Assembly (NCBI RefSeq): GCF_023100905.1
Contig: NZ_CP064686.1
Location: 3,534,001 to 3,598,000, forward strand
Length of the DNA stretch: 64,000 nt
Origin: Bradyrhizobium sp. 4
GTDB lineage: Bacteria > Pseudomonadota > Alphaproteobacteria > Rhizobiales > Xanthobacteraceae
Direction: 5' to 3'
Below the pieces are notes generated by a model. It was not told where the DNA came from. It made no database searches and saw only the letters and a list, made by a program, of their open reading frames with translations. Both the position numbers and the translations under genes were made by a program. Shown one piece after another: positions 49,917 to 58,436 of the stretch (within the stretch, counting starts at the first letter, position 1; each line of letters opens with the position of its first letter).

Positions 49917-50354
49917 CTATGTCGGCCGATCCAGCTTCGACAGGATCTCCAGCGTAGCGCCGTCGCGCTCGCCGGAAAAATATTTGGCGAGCGCCTCGTC
50001 GAAAACGGGCTCATTGGACACCGCGTCGAACAGCGTCATCGACGACCGGAATTTGGCGTCATCGGGCGCGCCGAGGATGGCGTTGATGGTTCGACCCTCG
50101 ATGGCAAGCACGAGGCGGGTGCATTCGATCAGGCGCGGACCGAGGATGGGGTGGGCGAGATAGGCCTTGGCCTCGGCGCGGGAGGCGATGGCGTAGCGCT
50201 GCGACATGGCGCTGAAGCCGAGGCCGGCGACCTGGGGAAAGACGAACCACATCCAGTGGCTCTGCTTTCGGCCCCGGGTCAGCTCCCCCTGGATGTCGCG
50301 GTAGACCGGGTCTTGGGCCCGGACAAAGCGTTTGAGGTCGAAAGGATCGGTCAT
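49917..50354 (-). CDS. DUF1810 family protein
   Basis: 145 residues from ATG 50354; an open frame further upstream overlaps the next gene and is rejected. The pattern DPFDLKRFVRAQDPVYRDIQ, GRKQSHWMWFVFPQVAGLGF, RYAIASRAEAKAYLAHPILG and RLIECTRLVLAIEGRTINAI is the well-conserved DUF1810 family of small soluble bacterial proteins, of unknown function. It converges with the crotonase gene and stands alone. Confidence 0.93.
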   Translation of the reverse strand: MTDPFDLKRFVRAQDPVYRDIQGELTRGRKQSHWMWFVFPQVAGLGFSAMSQRYAIASRAEAKAYLAHPILGPRLIECTRLVLAIEGRTINAILGAPDDAKFRSSMTLFDAVSNEPVFDEALAKYFSGERDGATLEILSKLDRPT

Positions 50355-50496
50355 TGGATACCTTAGGATACCCTGGAATGGCTTGCCGGAGCCTTGCCGG
50401 CCGCGATTATGCCTAACTTTTGGCTCCCAATGTGGTAGCTGGTATAGAATCTCCGGGTGGGGGTGGGTCCCCCCGGGGATCGATTTTGGGGAGCTG

Positions 50497-51516
50497 ATGG
50501 TTTCCGACCGGGCACAAGCCGAGAGGCTATTGTCGCGCCGCCGTATTGGGCGAGCCGAGACGATATTGCTGTCTCTGGCCGCTGTCGCGCTGGCACTGGG
50601 CGCCGCCGCCTGGGTCGCGGATATCGGCGGTTCGGCCTCGCTGGTCACCGTCGCGCTGCCGCCGTCCAATGCGCCTTCATTCGATGATCGTTTCGCTTCT
50701 GCTTCCAGCAGTCCGCCCGCCCGCGAGCTCGGCTTGCGGACGCTGGAGCGCTCCGCGGTGAGTGCAGTCCAGCTCAAATTGCGCGACGCCAAGGCGATGC
50801 TTGCCCAGAAGCTCCAGGGCGACGACTGGCGCTCGACCCTGACCGACGACGACCGGCATATGTCGGAGGAGACGAGACAATCGCAGCGTGCTGACGCCAT
50901 CCCGATGCCGCGCTCGCGCCCGCCCCAGGCCGACATCTCGGCCCAGATCGCCTCGAGCCAGGCTTACGCGGAGACCAACCCCAGGGTCGACAACCGCAAC
51001 TTCTTCGAAAAATTCACCGACAAGATCAGGCTGGCCTCGCTGACGCCCGACAGTGGCCTGTTCGGCAAGGCGCCGGACCTCGCCGCGCTCGGTTACGATT
51101 CGCGCACCGCGGTCTACGACATCTCGGCCAAGGCGCTCTACCTGCCGAGCGGCCTCGCGCTCGAAGCGCATTCCGGCATGGGCGCGCTGATGGACGACCC
51201 GGAGCACGTCGACCAGCGGATGGTTGGCGCGACCCCGCCCGCGACCTACGATCTCAAGCCGCGCGAAAAACTGTTCCACGGCGTCCGCGCACTGCGCTTG
51301 ACGCCTACCGAAGGCACCAGCGCGCTCGGCCGCGTCGGTCTGCTCACCCACAATTACATGCTCGGGCCCCGTGGCGACTCCAACGGTTGCGTGTCGATCA
51401 AGGACTATGATCGGTTCATGAAGGCCTACGACAACGGTGAGTTCAACCGTCTGGTCGTGGTGCCCAGGTTGACCCCATCGGCGACCGCCTCGCAGCGCGC
51501 GAGCACTGAGTCCTGA
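50497..51516 (+). CDS. DUF2778 (Tlde1-like) L,D-transpeptidase-fold protein
   Basis: 339 residues from ATG 50497 (GGGGAG immediately upstream, short spacing). One membrane segment, AETILLSLAAVALALGAAAW, anchors the N-terminus. A long disordered Ser/Pro/Arg part precedes the C-terminal catalytic domain: SRTAVYDISAKALYLPSGLA, LEAHSGMGALMDDPEH, GRVGLLTHNYMLGPRGDSNG and CVSIKDYDRFMKAY. The H...SNGC arrangement is that of DUF2778/Tlde1, a peptidoglycan L,D-transpeptidase-like family first known as a type VI effector. No T6SS genes or immunity protein are nearby, so a housekeeping cell-wall role is inferred. Confidence 0.85.
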   Translation: MVSDRAQAERLLSRRRIGRAETILLSLAAVALALGAAAWVADIGGSASLVTVALPPSNAPSFDDRFASASSSPPARELGLRTLERSAVSAVQLKLRDAKAMLAQKLQGDDWRSTLTDDDRHMSEETRQSQRADAIPMPRSRPPQADISAQIASSQAYAETNPRVDNRNFFEKFTDKIRLASLTPDSGLFGKAPDLAALGYDSRTAVYDISAKALYLPSGLALEAHSGMGALMDDPEHVDQRMVGATPPATYDLKPREKLFHGVRALRLTPTEGTSALGRVGLLTHNYMLGPRGDSNGCVSIKDYDRFMKAYDNGEFNRLVVVPRLTPSATASQRASTES

Positions 51517-51595
51517 TATCTGCTCCTGATATTTGCCTGCCGCGGCGGGGCTGCCGTTTTCCCTTCGTTAAGCCGTCATCGTCCAGAAGCAGCCC

Positions 51596-51853
51596 ATGAG
51601 TGATCCGCAAAGTTCCGAGACCCCGCTGCGCACGACGTTCAAGATCAAGCTGAACGGCGACACGCTGGCGATCGCGACCGTCGGCCAGGCCTATCAATTC
51701 CTCACCAATTTCAAATCGGTCGAGTGGATGGAATTCCGCTCGCTGCACGAAGACGCGGTCGCGGCGCTCGAAGGCGCCGCCGAGAACGCCATGCTCGTCG
51801 TGCAGGCGACCAACGCCGTGCGCGCGCTGTTCGTCAGCGCCAAGCTGCTCTGA
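51596..51853 (+). CDS. DUF982-like small protein
   Basis: 85 residues. The pattern FKIKLNGDTLAIATVGQAYQ, FLTNFKSVEWMEFRSLHEDA, then ALEGAAENAMLVVQATNAVR and ALFVSAKLL follows the layout of DUF982 (a strand pair, then helix with Ala-rich end). DUF982 proteins are short, common in rhizobia and of unknown function. The call is tentative. It stands alone and is followed by a palindromic repeat. Confidence 0.7.
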   Translation: MSDPQSSETPLRTTFKIKLNGDTLAIATVGQAYQFLTNFKSVEWMEFRSLHEDAVAALEGAAENAMLVVQATNAVRALFVSAKLL

Positions 51854-51881
51854 GAGCGATACGGCAGATATTGGGGAGATT

Positions 51882-51908
51882 CCCGGATTGCGCTGCGCTC
51901 CATCCGGG
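51882..51908. repeat. Small palindromic repeat, CCCGGAT-type
   Basis: CCCGGAT (51882-51888) and ATCCGGG (51902-51908) flank TGCGCTGCGCTCC. The unit resembles the GCGCAGCG...ATCC core of the repeats at 2813 and 5969, in a shorter arrangement. Confidence 0.7.
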
Positions 51909-52008
51909 CTACCGCTCACGACTTGAATTCCGCTATAGGAACGGCAATAGCTCGCGAAGATCGCGCTCAAGCCGATACATTGAAACGTAGTTCAGGGAGA
52001 GACCCATC

Positions 52009-53100
52009 ATGAAACGCCGTACATTTCTCAAGGGCGGCGCGGTCGCCGGCGCGACGACGCTGGTTGCCGCACCCGCGATCGCGCAAGGCGCGCCCGAGAT
52101 CAGATGGCGCCTGACGTCGAGCTTCCCGAAGTCGCTCGACACCATCTACGGCACCGCGCAGACGTTTGCGAAATATGTTGCCGAGGCCACCGACAACAAA
52201 TTCCAGATCCAGACCTTTGCGGCCGGCGAGCTCGTCCCCGGCCTGCAGGCGCTCGATGCGGTCAGCACAGCCTCCGTCGACATGGCGCAGACCCCGCTCT
52301 ATTTCTACATCGGCAAGGAGCCGGCGCTGGCCTATGCGACCGGCGCGCCGTTCGGCATGAACCATCGTCATCAGGAGTCCTGGTGGCATTTCGGCGGCGG
52401 CGCCGACCTCACCAACGAGGCGCTGAAGCCGTTCAAGGCGCATGCCATCCTCTGCGGCAATTCCGGCACCCAGATGGGCGGCTGGTTCCGCAAGGAGATC
52501 AAGACCGTCGACGATCTCAAGGGCCTGAAATTCCGCATCGCCGGCATGGGCGGTCATGTGCTGGCGCGGCTCGGCGTGGTCCCGCAACAGATCGCGGGCG
52601 GCGACATCTATCCGGCGCTGGAGAAGGGCACGATCGACGCGGTCGAATTCGTCGGCCCCTATGACGACGAAAAGCTCGGCTTCCAGAAGGTCGCCAAATA
52701 CTATTACTTCCCGGGCTGGTGGGAAGGCGGCGCCATGCTGCACATGATCGTCAACGACGAGAAGTGGGCGTCGCTGCCCAAGCAGTACCAGGCGATCGTC
52801 AACCAGGCGGCGTCGGCCGCGGGCGCCTGGATGCTTGAGAAATACGACAGCGTCAATCCGGCGGCGCTGAAGCGGCTGATCGCCAATGGCGCGGAGCTGA
52901 AGGCTTTTCCGCAGCCGGTGCTGGAGGCCTGCTACGCCGCGACCCAGGAGCATCTGAACGACCTCGCCACCAAGAGCGACCTCTTCAAGCGCACCAAGGA
53001 AAGCCACGACGCCTATATGAAAGAGCTGCTGTTCTACACGCAGATTGCGGAGAATTTTTACGACAATTATCTGCTCGGCAAGATGCGCAACAAGACCTGA
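52009..53100 (+). CDS. TRAP-type C4-dicarboxylate/ketoacid binding protein (DctP family)
   Basis: 363 residues, ATG 52009 behind GGGAGAG. The Tat signal is MKRRTFLKGGAVAGATTLVA, cleaved near AIAQ. DctP marks: WRLTSSFPKSLDTIYGTAQT, VPGLQALDAVSTASVDMAQT, KTVDDLKGLKFRIAGMGGHV and VPQQIAGGDIYPALEKGTID with the conserved Arg in RIAG. This subfamily includes TakP-like ketoacid receptors. Neither DctQ nor DctM follows, so its membrane partners must be encoded elsewhere. The downstream gene is on the other strand, past a palindromic repeat. Confidence 0.93.
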   Translation: MKRRTFLKGGAVAGATTLVAAPAIAQGAPEIRWRLTSSFPKSLDTIYGTAQTFAKYVAEATDNKFQIQTFAAGELVPGLQALDAVSTASVDMAQTPLYFYIGKEPALAYATGAPFGMNHRHQESWWHFGGGADLTNEALKPFKAHAILCGNSGTQMGGWFRKEIKTVDDLKGLKFRIAGMGGHVLARLGVVPQQIAGGDIYPALEKGTIDAVEFVGPYDDEKLGFQKVAKYYYFPGWWEGGAMLHMIVNDEKWASLPKQYQAIVNQAASAAGAWMLEKYDSVNPAALKRLIANGAELKAFPQPVLEACYAATQEHLNDLATKSDLFKRTKESHDAYMKELLFYTQIAENFYDNYLLGKMRNKT

Positions 53101-53116
53101 TCGCGCAAACTCCCGC

Positions 53117-53200
53117 AGGGTGGGCAAAGGCGCACTTGCGCCGTGCCCACCACTGCTTGCTCGACTCGCCATGGTGGGCACGCTTCGCTTTGCCCACCCT
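53117..53200. repeat. Dispersed palindromic repeat, GGGTGGGCAAAG-type
   Basis: The 13-bp arms AGGGTGGGCAAAG (53117-53129) and CTTTGCCCACCCT (53188-53200) are perfect inverted copies. Inside them GTGCCCACCA/TGGTGGGCAC (53143-53152, 53172-53181) form a second dyad. It lies between convergent genes. Confidence 0.9.
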
Positions 53201-53222
53201 ACAGCATCTATCGTGCGGTGAA

Positions 53223-53996
53223 TTAAGCCGCGCCCAAACCCAGCTTCTCGTAAATGCGCCGTGCATAGGCGCCGAACGCGTCCGTCGTCTTCAGCGGCAG
53301 AGCCCGCGGGAAGGGCAGATCGATCGGGAAATAATCGGCCATCTTCGCCGGGCCGGCGGTCAGCACGGCGCAGTGCGAGGACAGGAACACGGCCTCCTGA
53401 ATCGAGTGCGTGATGAAGATGATGGTCTTGCCGCTCTCGCGCCAGATCCGCAGCATCTCCAGATTCATCTGCTCGCGCGTCAAGGCGTCGAGCGCGCCGA
53501 ACGGCTCGTCCATCAGGATCAGTTTCGGGTCGTGAATGAAGGCGCGCGCGATGGCGGTGCGCTGCTGCATGCCGCCTGACAGCTCTCGCGGATATTTCTG
53601 CTCATAGCCGGCAAGTCCCACCAGATTGAGCAGATCGCGCGCCCGCTCGCGCGCGGCCTTCATGGGAAGGCCGACGATCTCCGCCGGCAGCAGCACGTTG
53701 TCCAGGATGGTCCGCCATTTCAGCAGCAGCGCCTGCTGGAACACCATGCCGATGTCGCGGGTCGGATCGAACGGGCTTTTCGTGTTGCCGATCTTCACCG
53801 TGCCGCCGTCGGCGTCGTGCAGGCCGGCCAAGATCTTCATCACCGTTGTCTTGCCGCAGCCGGACGGGCCGACCAGCGAGACCAACTCGCCCTCCTGCAC
53901 GTCCATGGTGACGTCGGACACCGCGAGGAATTCGGCTCCGCCGCTGCGATAGACCTTGCGGACGCCGTGCAGGCTGATGAAGGGGGTTGAGCTCAT
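53223..53996 (-). CDS. ABC transporter ATP-binding protein (SsuB/TauB-type)
   Basis: 257 residues from ATG 53996, which overlaps the upstream stop as ATGA; an ATG at 54005 is less likely. Walker A GPSGCGKTTVMKILAGL, signature LSGGMQQRTAIARAF, Walker B LILMDEPFGALDAL, H-loop TIIFITHSIQEAV. This is the nitrate/sulfonate/taurine-type importer ATPase. It belongs to a minus-strand operon with DapA-family aldolase, GNAT, epimerase-like protein and permease, and with the divergent NMT1-like binding protein. Confidence 0.95.
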   Translation of the reverse strand: MSSTPFISLHGVRKVYRSGGAEFLAVSDVTMDVQEGELVSLVGPSGCGKTTVMKILAGLHDADGGTVKIGNTKSPFDPTRDIGMVFQQALLLKWRTILDNVLLPAEIVGLPMKAARERARDLLNLVGLAGYEQKYPRELSGGMQQRTAIARAFIHDPKLILMDEPFGALDALTREQMNLEMLRIWRESGKTIIFITHSIQEAVFLSSHCAVLTAGPAKMADYFPIDLPFPRALPLKTTDAFGAYARRIYEKLGLGAA

Positions 53997-55048
53997 GCCA
54001 GCCATTTGTTCAAGTTTGCGGCCACGAAGGCATCGTCGCTGAGATCTGTATGCTCGCGAGTGACGCGGTCGATCTCATCCTTCTGGCCGGGGCTCAGGCC
54101 CTCGTTCGGATCGAGGCACCATAGGCCCTGCATCAGGCCCTGCCGTCGCAGCACCTCATGGCAGCCGGCGATGCAACCGTGAAAATCGTTGGCGACGTCG
54201 AAGAAGGCGCTGTTGCAATCGGTGACGCGGGCATCGAGCGCGAGCAGTTCGGCCGGGACGCTGTCCTTGTGCCGTGCCGCCTTGCAGCGCTCGAACTGTT
54301 TGATCGCGCTCGCCGTCCACACCGACCAGTGGCCGAGCAGACCGCCCTTGAAGTAGGTCCGCGTGGTGACGCCGTTGTCGCGCAGATCGAACGGCAGCAT
54401 CAAATCGAGCAGGATGTGATCATCATTGCCGGTGTAGATCGCGACGCGGTCGAGCGCGCCGGCCGCCGCGACGCCGCGCAGAACATCAAGGGTCCTGTAG
54501 CGGTTGAACGGCGCGATCTTGATCGCGATGACATTGTCGATCGAGGCAAAGCGCTGCCAGAACCGGCTCGACAGGACCACGCCGCCGACTGCCGGCTGAA
54601 GATAGAAGCCTACCAGCGGAATCTCGGCTGCGACCGCTGTGCAATGCGCGATGATCTCGTCTTCGGATGCGCTCTTCATCGCAGCGAGACTGAGGAGCCC
54701 TGCGTGGTAGCCGATGTCGCGCGCGGTGCGAGCTTCAGTGGTGGCCTGCCTGGTCGGACCGGCGAGGCCCGCGACCAGCGCCAGCGGACGCTTGGTCCAG
54801 TTCGCCGCAGTTTCGGCGGCGAGCTCGAGCACGGGACGATAGAGGCCGACATCGCGGATCGCAAACTGCGTGGTGTGCACGCCGACTGCAAGGCCGCCGG
54901 AGCCGGCGTCGATGTAATAGCGCGCCAGCGCGCGCTGATGCTTCTTGTCGAGCTGGCGTTCAGCGGTGAGCGCGAGGGGATGCGCCGGCAGCACGGTGCC
55001 GTCGGCGATCAGCTTGCGGATCTCGCTGTTGATTTGGCTGTGGTGCAT
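53993..55048 (-). CDS. Dihydrodipicolinate synthase-family aldolase
   Basis: 351 residues, ATG 55048 behind AGGA. The DapA/NAL barrel shows Tyr in IPLVGFYLQPAVGGVV, the Schiff-base Lys in DNVIAIKIAPFNRYRTLDVL and GNDDHILLDLMLPF. The N-terminal LADGTVLPAHPLALT-like stretch and GSGGLAVGVHTTQF replace the normal GTTGE loop, so the substrate is not pyruvate plus semialdehyde of lysine synthesis. It is overlapped by the ABC ATPase gene and probably acts on the imported compound. Confidence 0.88.
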   Translation of the reverse strand: MHHSQINSEIRKLIADGTVLPAHPLALTAERQLDKKHQRALARYYIDAGSGGLAVGVHTTQFAIRDVGLYRPVLELAAETAANWTKRPLALVAGLAGPTRQATTEARTARDIGYHAGLLSLAAMKSASEDEIIAHCTAVAAEIPLVGFYLQPAVGGVVLSSRFWQRFASIDNVIAIKIAPFNRYRTLDVLRGVAAAGALDRVAIYTGNDDHILLDLMLPFDLRDNGVTTRTYFKGGLLGHWSVWTASAIKQFERCKAARHKDSVPAELLALDARVTDCNSAFFDVANDFHGCIAGCHEVLRRQGLMQGLWCLDPNEGLSPGQKDEIDRVTREHTDLSDDAFVAANLNKWLA

Positions 55049-55054
55049 GATGTC

Positions 55055-55876
55055 CTATCCGAATTCAGGGCCGGCGACGGCGAATGGCATGTCTTCACCG
55101 GCGGCAGTGGCGGGGCCGAACCGCATGCGCTGGAACGGCCGTTCGATGCTCCAGCCCGATGCGGTCAATCCTTCAGGGAACGCGGCTTGCGACGCGACGG
55201 CGTCGAGGAGCAGCGGCCCGGTCTCCGATCGCGCGATTGCCTCGACGAGGGTCAGCGCGGCTGCCGTGTCGTCGGCAAACAGCGGGCCGATATGGCGCGC
55301 GGTGCGTCCGTCGCGAACCAGCGCGATGGCGCCGTTCGCGGCGACGATGCGTGAGCTGGGACGCTGAGCGAAGTTGGAGAGCAGGGCGGTTCGATCGAGG
55401 CCCGTAGCCCGCCGGTCACGCGCGCAGAGCGCGTCGAGCGTCGCGGATGAAGGTGGCTGCGCGAACGCGAACGCGGATTTCACCAGCTTGAGACGGCGCA
55501 ATTGCAGCGTCGGCGTGAACCCGAGCGGTCCATAGACGGCAGCACCGTCGGGTGTTGCGTCGAGCCAGCTCGTCAGGCCGTTCCTGCGAGCGGTTTCCAG
55601 GCAGGCATCGACGAGGCGCGTTGCAATGCCGCGGCGGCGATGGGTGCCTGATACCAGCACCATGCTGATCCAGGCGTTTTTGCCGGAGTAGGGCAGCAGG
55701 GCCGCGGTTGCCACCAGCCGTCGGCCGTCGCGGATGCCGAACACGATTCCATCGTGCAGGAAGATACGCCAGTCCTCCTCGGTCTGATTCCAGTGCGCTT
55801 CCGTCGACAGCACGAGCCCGGCGGTCGCATCGTCGACGCCGAGCTTGATGATGGCCGGATCGTCAGTAGCGTCCAT
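55055..55876 (-). CDS. GNAT-family acetyltransferase, two-domain type
   Basis: 273 residues from ATG 55876, overlapping the upstream gene by 14 bases. The N-terminal GNAT domain contains RLVATAALLPYSGKNAWISM, VLVSGTHRRRGIATRLVDAC (CoA loop RRRGIA) and AVYGPLGFTPTLQLRRLKLV. The C-terminal half (RDRRATGLDRTALLSNFAQR, GPLFADDTAAALTLVEAIAR) is a second, SCP2-like or degenerate GNAT domain, as in other 280-residue GNATs. The substrate is unknown. It is in an operon with an ABC importer and enzymes of a probable catabolic route. Confidence 0.86.
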   Translation of the reverse strand: MDATDDPAIIKLGVDDATAGLVLSTEAHWNQTEEDWRIFLHDGIVFGIRDGRRLVATAALLPYSGKNAWISMVLVSGTHRRRGIATRLVDACLETARRNGLTSWLDATPDGAAVYGPLGFTPTLQLRRLKLVKSAFAFAQPPSSATLDALCARDRRATGLDRTALLSNFAQRPSSRIVAANGAIALVRDGRTARHIGPLFADDTAAALTLVEAIARSETGPLLLDAVASQAAFPEGLTASGWSIERPFQRMRFGPATAAGEDMPFAVAGPEFG

Positions 55877-56900
55877 CGCGCACCTCGTATTTGGTGGGCT
55901 TGCCGAGGCTCGGCATGGCGCGGGACACCCAATCCGCGGTCCAGGCGATCAGCTGCTCGGTGTCGACGACCGGCAGGCCGAACAGCTCGACGGCCTTGGA
56001 CGTGTCGGTCAGCCACGCCGTCGGCTGTTCGTTTCCTGTCAGCACCGGGGCGCGGCCGAACCTGGTGCCGAATCTTGCTGCGAGGTCGCGTACCGACAAA
56101 ATCTCGTGGCCGCTGACATTGACTGGCGAGGTCGGCGTCGTGCAATGCCCGAGACAGCGCAGCGCCTGGGACGAGGCATCGCCTTGCCAGATGAAATTGA
56201 CATGGCCGATGCTGACGTCGATCGGCGTGCCCGTGAGCACTTTCGATGCGATGTCGTGGAGCACGCCATAGCGCATGTCGATCGCGTAGTTGAGGCGGAA
56301 CAGCCGCCCGGGCGTTCCGAACTTGCGCGAAAAATACTCGAACATGCGCTCGCGGCCGACGCAGGACTGGGCGTACTCGCCGGGCGGGTTCGGCGCCATG
56401 TCCTCGCGCGAGCCTTTGCCGTCGACGGGGACGAAGGGATAGATGCAGCCGGTCGAGAACGCCACGATCCGCGACGACGGGAAGGCCTGTGCGACCAGCG
56501 CCGGCACGTGCGCATTCATCGCCCAGGTCAGCGAGAGGTCGCCCTCCGCGCCGAATTTGCGGCCGGCCATGAAGACGATGTTGGGCGCCTTCGGCAGCGC
56601 CTGAATCGCTGCTTCGTCCATCAAATCGCAATTGATGGTCTCGACGCCACGCGCGTGCAGCCAGTCCTTGACGCCGGCGTCGCTGAAGCGGGCGACGCCG
56701 ATGATGCGGCGATCGGGTGCTGCGGCTTTGGCGAGCCCCGCCAGCGTCGGCCCCATCTTGCCGGCGACGCCGAGGATCATGATGTCGCCATCAACCCTGG
56801 CGAGGTCGTCGACCAATGCCTGCGTCGGCTGGCACAGCAGATCGTCTAGCGCGGCGATATCGGGGATGGTCTTCGGCAGTGTCTGGCGGGTGAGGAGCAT
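55863..56900 (-). CDS. NAD-dependent epimerase/dehydratase-family protein
   Basis: 345 residues. The extended SDR pattern is DGDIMILGVAGKMGPTLAGL (dinucleotide loop), NIVFMAGRKFGAEGDLSLTW, FSTGCIYPFVPVDGKGSRED and GEYAQSCVGRERMFEYFSRK (Tyr/Lys pair spread as YAQSCVGRE), then RLFRLNYAIDMRYGVLHDIA. The active-site YxxxK is atypical, so an NAD-dependent oxidoreductase of unusual chemistry is possible. It precedes the GNAT and aldolase genes in one operon. Confidence 0.84.
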   Translation of the reverse strand: MLLTRQTLPKTIPDIAALDDLLCQPTQALVDDLARVDGDIMILGVAGKMGPTLAGLAKAAAPDRRIIGVARFSDAGVKDWLHARGVETINCDLMDEAAIQALPKAPNIVFMAGRKFGAEGDLSLTWAMNAHVPALVAQAFPSSRIVAFSTGCIYPFVPVDGKGSREDMAPNPPGEYAQSCVGRERMFEYFSRKFGTPGRLFRLNYAIDMRYGVLHDIASKVLTGTPIDVSIGHVNFIWQGDASSQALRCLGHCTTPTSPVNVSGHEILSVRDLAARFGTRFGRAPVLTGNEQPTAWLTDTSKAVELFGLPVVDTEQLIAWTADWVSRAMPSLGKPTKYEVRDGRY

Positions 56901-56930
56901 GGTTGTGGTCCTTGGTCTTGGCTTTGCCGT

Positions 56931-57728
56931 TCAAGTCGGTGTTGCGTCACCGACCACGAACATGCGTTCGAGGACGAGCACGAAGCCGTAAAGCGCGACG
57001 CCGAGCAGCGTCAGCAGCACAACAGCCATCACCATCGCGGGCGTGTCGAGCGACGACTGCACCTGGATCATGAGGTAGCCGAGCCCGCGCTCGGAGGCGA
57101 TGAACTCGCCGACGATGGCGCCGGCCACCGCGAGGATGGCGCCGACCTTCATGCCGGAGAAGATGTAAGGCAGCGATCCCGGCAGCTGGATCTTGCGGAA
57201 TAGCGTCCAGCGCGAGCCGCGCAGCGATTTGACCAGATCGAGCAGATCCGGCTCGACCTCGCGCAAGCCCCGCGCGGTGGTGAGCAGGATCGGAAAGAAA
57301 CAGATGCTGAAGGCGATCAGGATGTTCGGCACGATGCCGTAGGAGAACCAGACGATGAGGAGCGGGCCGAGCGCGACCTTCGGGATCATGTTCAGCGTCA
57401 CGAACAGCGGCAGCAGCACGAGGCTGATCAGCGGCGCCCAGCTGAAGATGACGGCCAGCGCCACGCCGACAAATGCGCCGAGCGCAAAGCCGCCGAGGAT
57501 CTCGATCGCCGTCACCAGCGTATTGGCGCCCCAGGCGTAGCTCGCGGTTCCCAGCGTCTGGATTGTCGCGAGCGGCGAGGGCAGGATGAACTTCGGCACG
57601 TGGAAGGCATCGACCAGGACCTGCCACAGCACGAGCACGGCGAGGTGCACGATCAGGACGATCGCAAAGCTGCGCGTATTGCGGGCGCCGTCTCCTGTCA
57701 CCGGTTGCTCCCTGTTGCCGCCGGCCAC
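56931..57728 (-). CDS. ABC transporter permease (SsuC/TauC-type)
   Basis: 265 residues from GTG 57728. There are about six membrane segments (FAIVLIVHLAVLVLWQVLVD near the start, FALGAFVGVALAVIFSWAPL, ILIAFSICFFPILLTTA). The EAA loop reads EPDLLDLVKSLRGSRWTLFR, then KIQLPGSLPYIFSGMKVG. It is the inner-membrane part of the importer with the ATPase at 53223-53996 and the binding protein at 58535-59551. It is the first gene of the minus-strand operon, 43 bp behind a palindromic box. Confidence 0.94.
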   Translation of the reverse strand: MAGGNREQPVTGDGARNTRSFAIVLIVHLAVLVLWQVLVDAFHVPKFILPSPLATIQTLGTASYAWGANTLVTAIEILGGFALGAFVGVALAVIFSWAPLISLVLLPLFVTLNMIPKVALGPLLIVWFSYGIVPNILIAFSICFFPILLTTARGLREVEPDLLDLVKSLRGSRWTLFRKIQLPGSLPYIFSGMKVGAILAVAGAIVGEFIASERGLGYLMIQVQSSLDTPAMVMAVVLLTLLGVALYGFVLVLERMFVVGDATPT

Positions 57729-57770
57729 CTTGCCGCCTAGTCTGAAGCCTAACCGTCCTTGAGGGAAGTT

Positions 57771-57786
57771 TCAACCAGTTGGTTGA
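57771..57786. promoter_or_regulatory. TetR/RutR-type operator upstream of the importer operon
   Basis: TCAACCAGTTGGTTGA is a 7+2+7 inverted repeat with core ACCAnnTGGT, the core of the known RutR site (TTGACCAnnTGGTCAA). It overlaps the end of the TetR gene region and lies 43 bp upstream of the permease start. A related site is at 58437-58452. Confidence 0.75.
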
Positions 57787-58434
57787 TTACGGACGGAGCG
57801 AATGCAGCACGAGATCGGCGACGTGCCGGCGGCGGGCGCGGCGCGCGGCCCGGCTCGACAGGTCCTTGCCGAAGATCGCCGATAGCGTCGGCGTGTTCGA
57901 GAGATAGAAATAGCTGAGGCCCGCGATGGAGATATAGAGCTGGATCGGGTCGATCCCCTTGCGGAACATGCCGGCGCGGACCCCCTCGTGGAGGATGTGG
58001 GACACGCTCTTCACCAGCGGCGAATGCATCGCCTCCAGCCGCGTCGAGCCACGGACGTGGCGGGCGCCGCCGCGGTTCTCGTCGTTCAGAAGCACGATAA
58101 AATCGGGGTTTGCCGCAAGGTAATCGAACGAGGCCTCGATCAGTTTCCGGATCGCCTTCTCCGGCGGCAGACCTTCGAGATTGAGCTGGCGCTCTTGCTC
58201 GCGAATATCGGCGTAAACCCATTCGAGCACGGCAAGATAGAGCGCGTCCTTGTCGCCGAAATAATGGTAGACGAGTTGCTTGTTGACGCCGGCGCGCTCC
58301 GCGATCTCGTCGACGCGGGCACCGGCAAAGCCGTGCCGGGCGAACTCCTCGCGCGCCGCGGTGAGCAGCTTCCTGCGGGTTGCGACCGGGTCGCGCCGCT
58401 GCGGCACGGTGTCGCCTGAACGTTTTGCGGGCAT
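57787..58434 (-). CDS. TetR-family regulator of RutR type
   Basis: 215 residues from ATG 58434; a TTG at 58455 would put a matching operator inside the gene. The helix-turn-helix is REEFARHGFAGARVDEIAER, AGVNKQLVYHYFGDKDALYL. The C-terminal domain (HILHEGVRAGMFRKGIDPIQ, LYISIAGLSYFYLSNTPTLS) resembles the RutR-like ligand domain. The matching palindromes at its own start and in front of the permease operon make it the likely regulator of the importer and its enzymes. The ligand could be a pyrimidine or related heterocycle, by analogy only. Confidence 0.88.
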   Translation of the reverse strand: MPAKRSGDTVPQRRDPVATRRKLLTAAREEFARHGFAGARVDEIAERAGVNKQLVYHYFGDKDALYLAVLEWVYADIREQERQLNLEGLPPEKAIRKLIEASFDYLAANPDFIVLLNDENRGGARHVRGSTRLEAMHSPLVKSVSHILHEGVRAGMFRKGIDPIQLYISIAGLSYFYLSNTPTLSAIFGKDLSSRAARRARRRHVADLVLHSLRP

Positions 58435-58436
58435 TT

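Noticed and set aside
50497..51516. Type VI secretion effector locus
   Set aside because: The Tlde1-like protein is membrane-anchored and has no immunity gene, Hcp, VgrG or PAAR neighbour.
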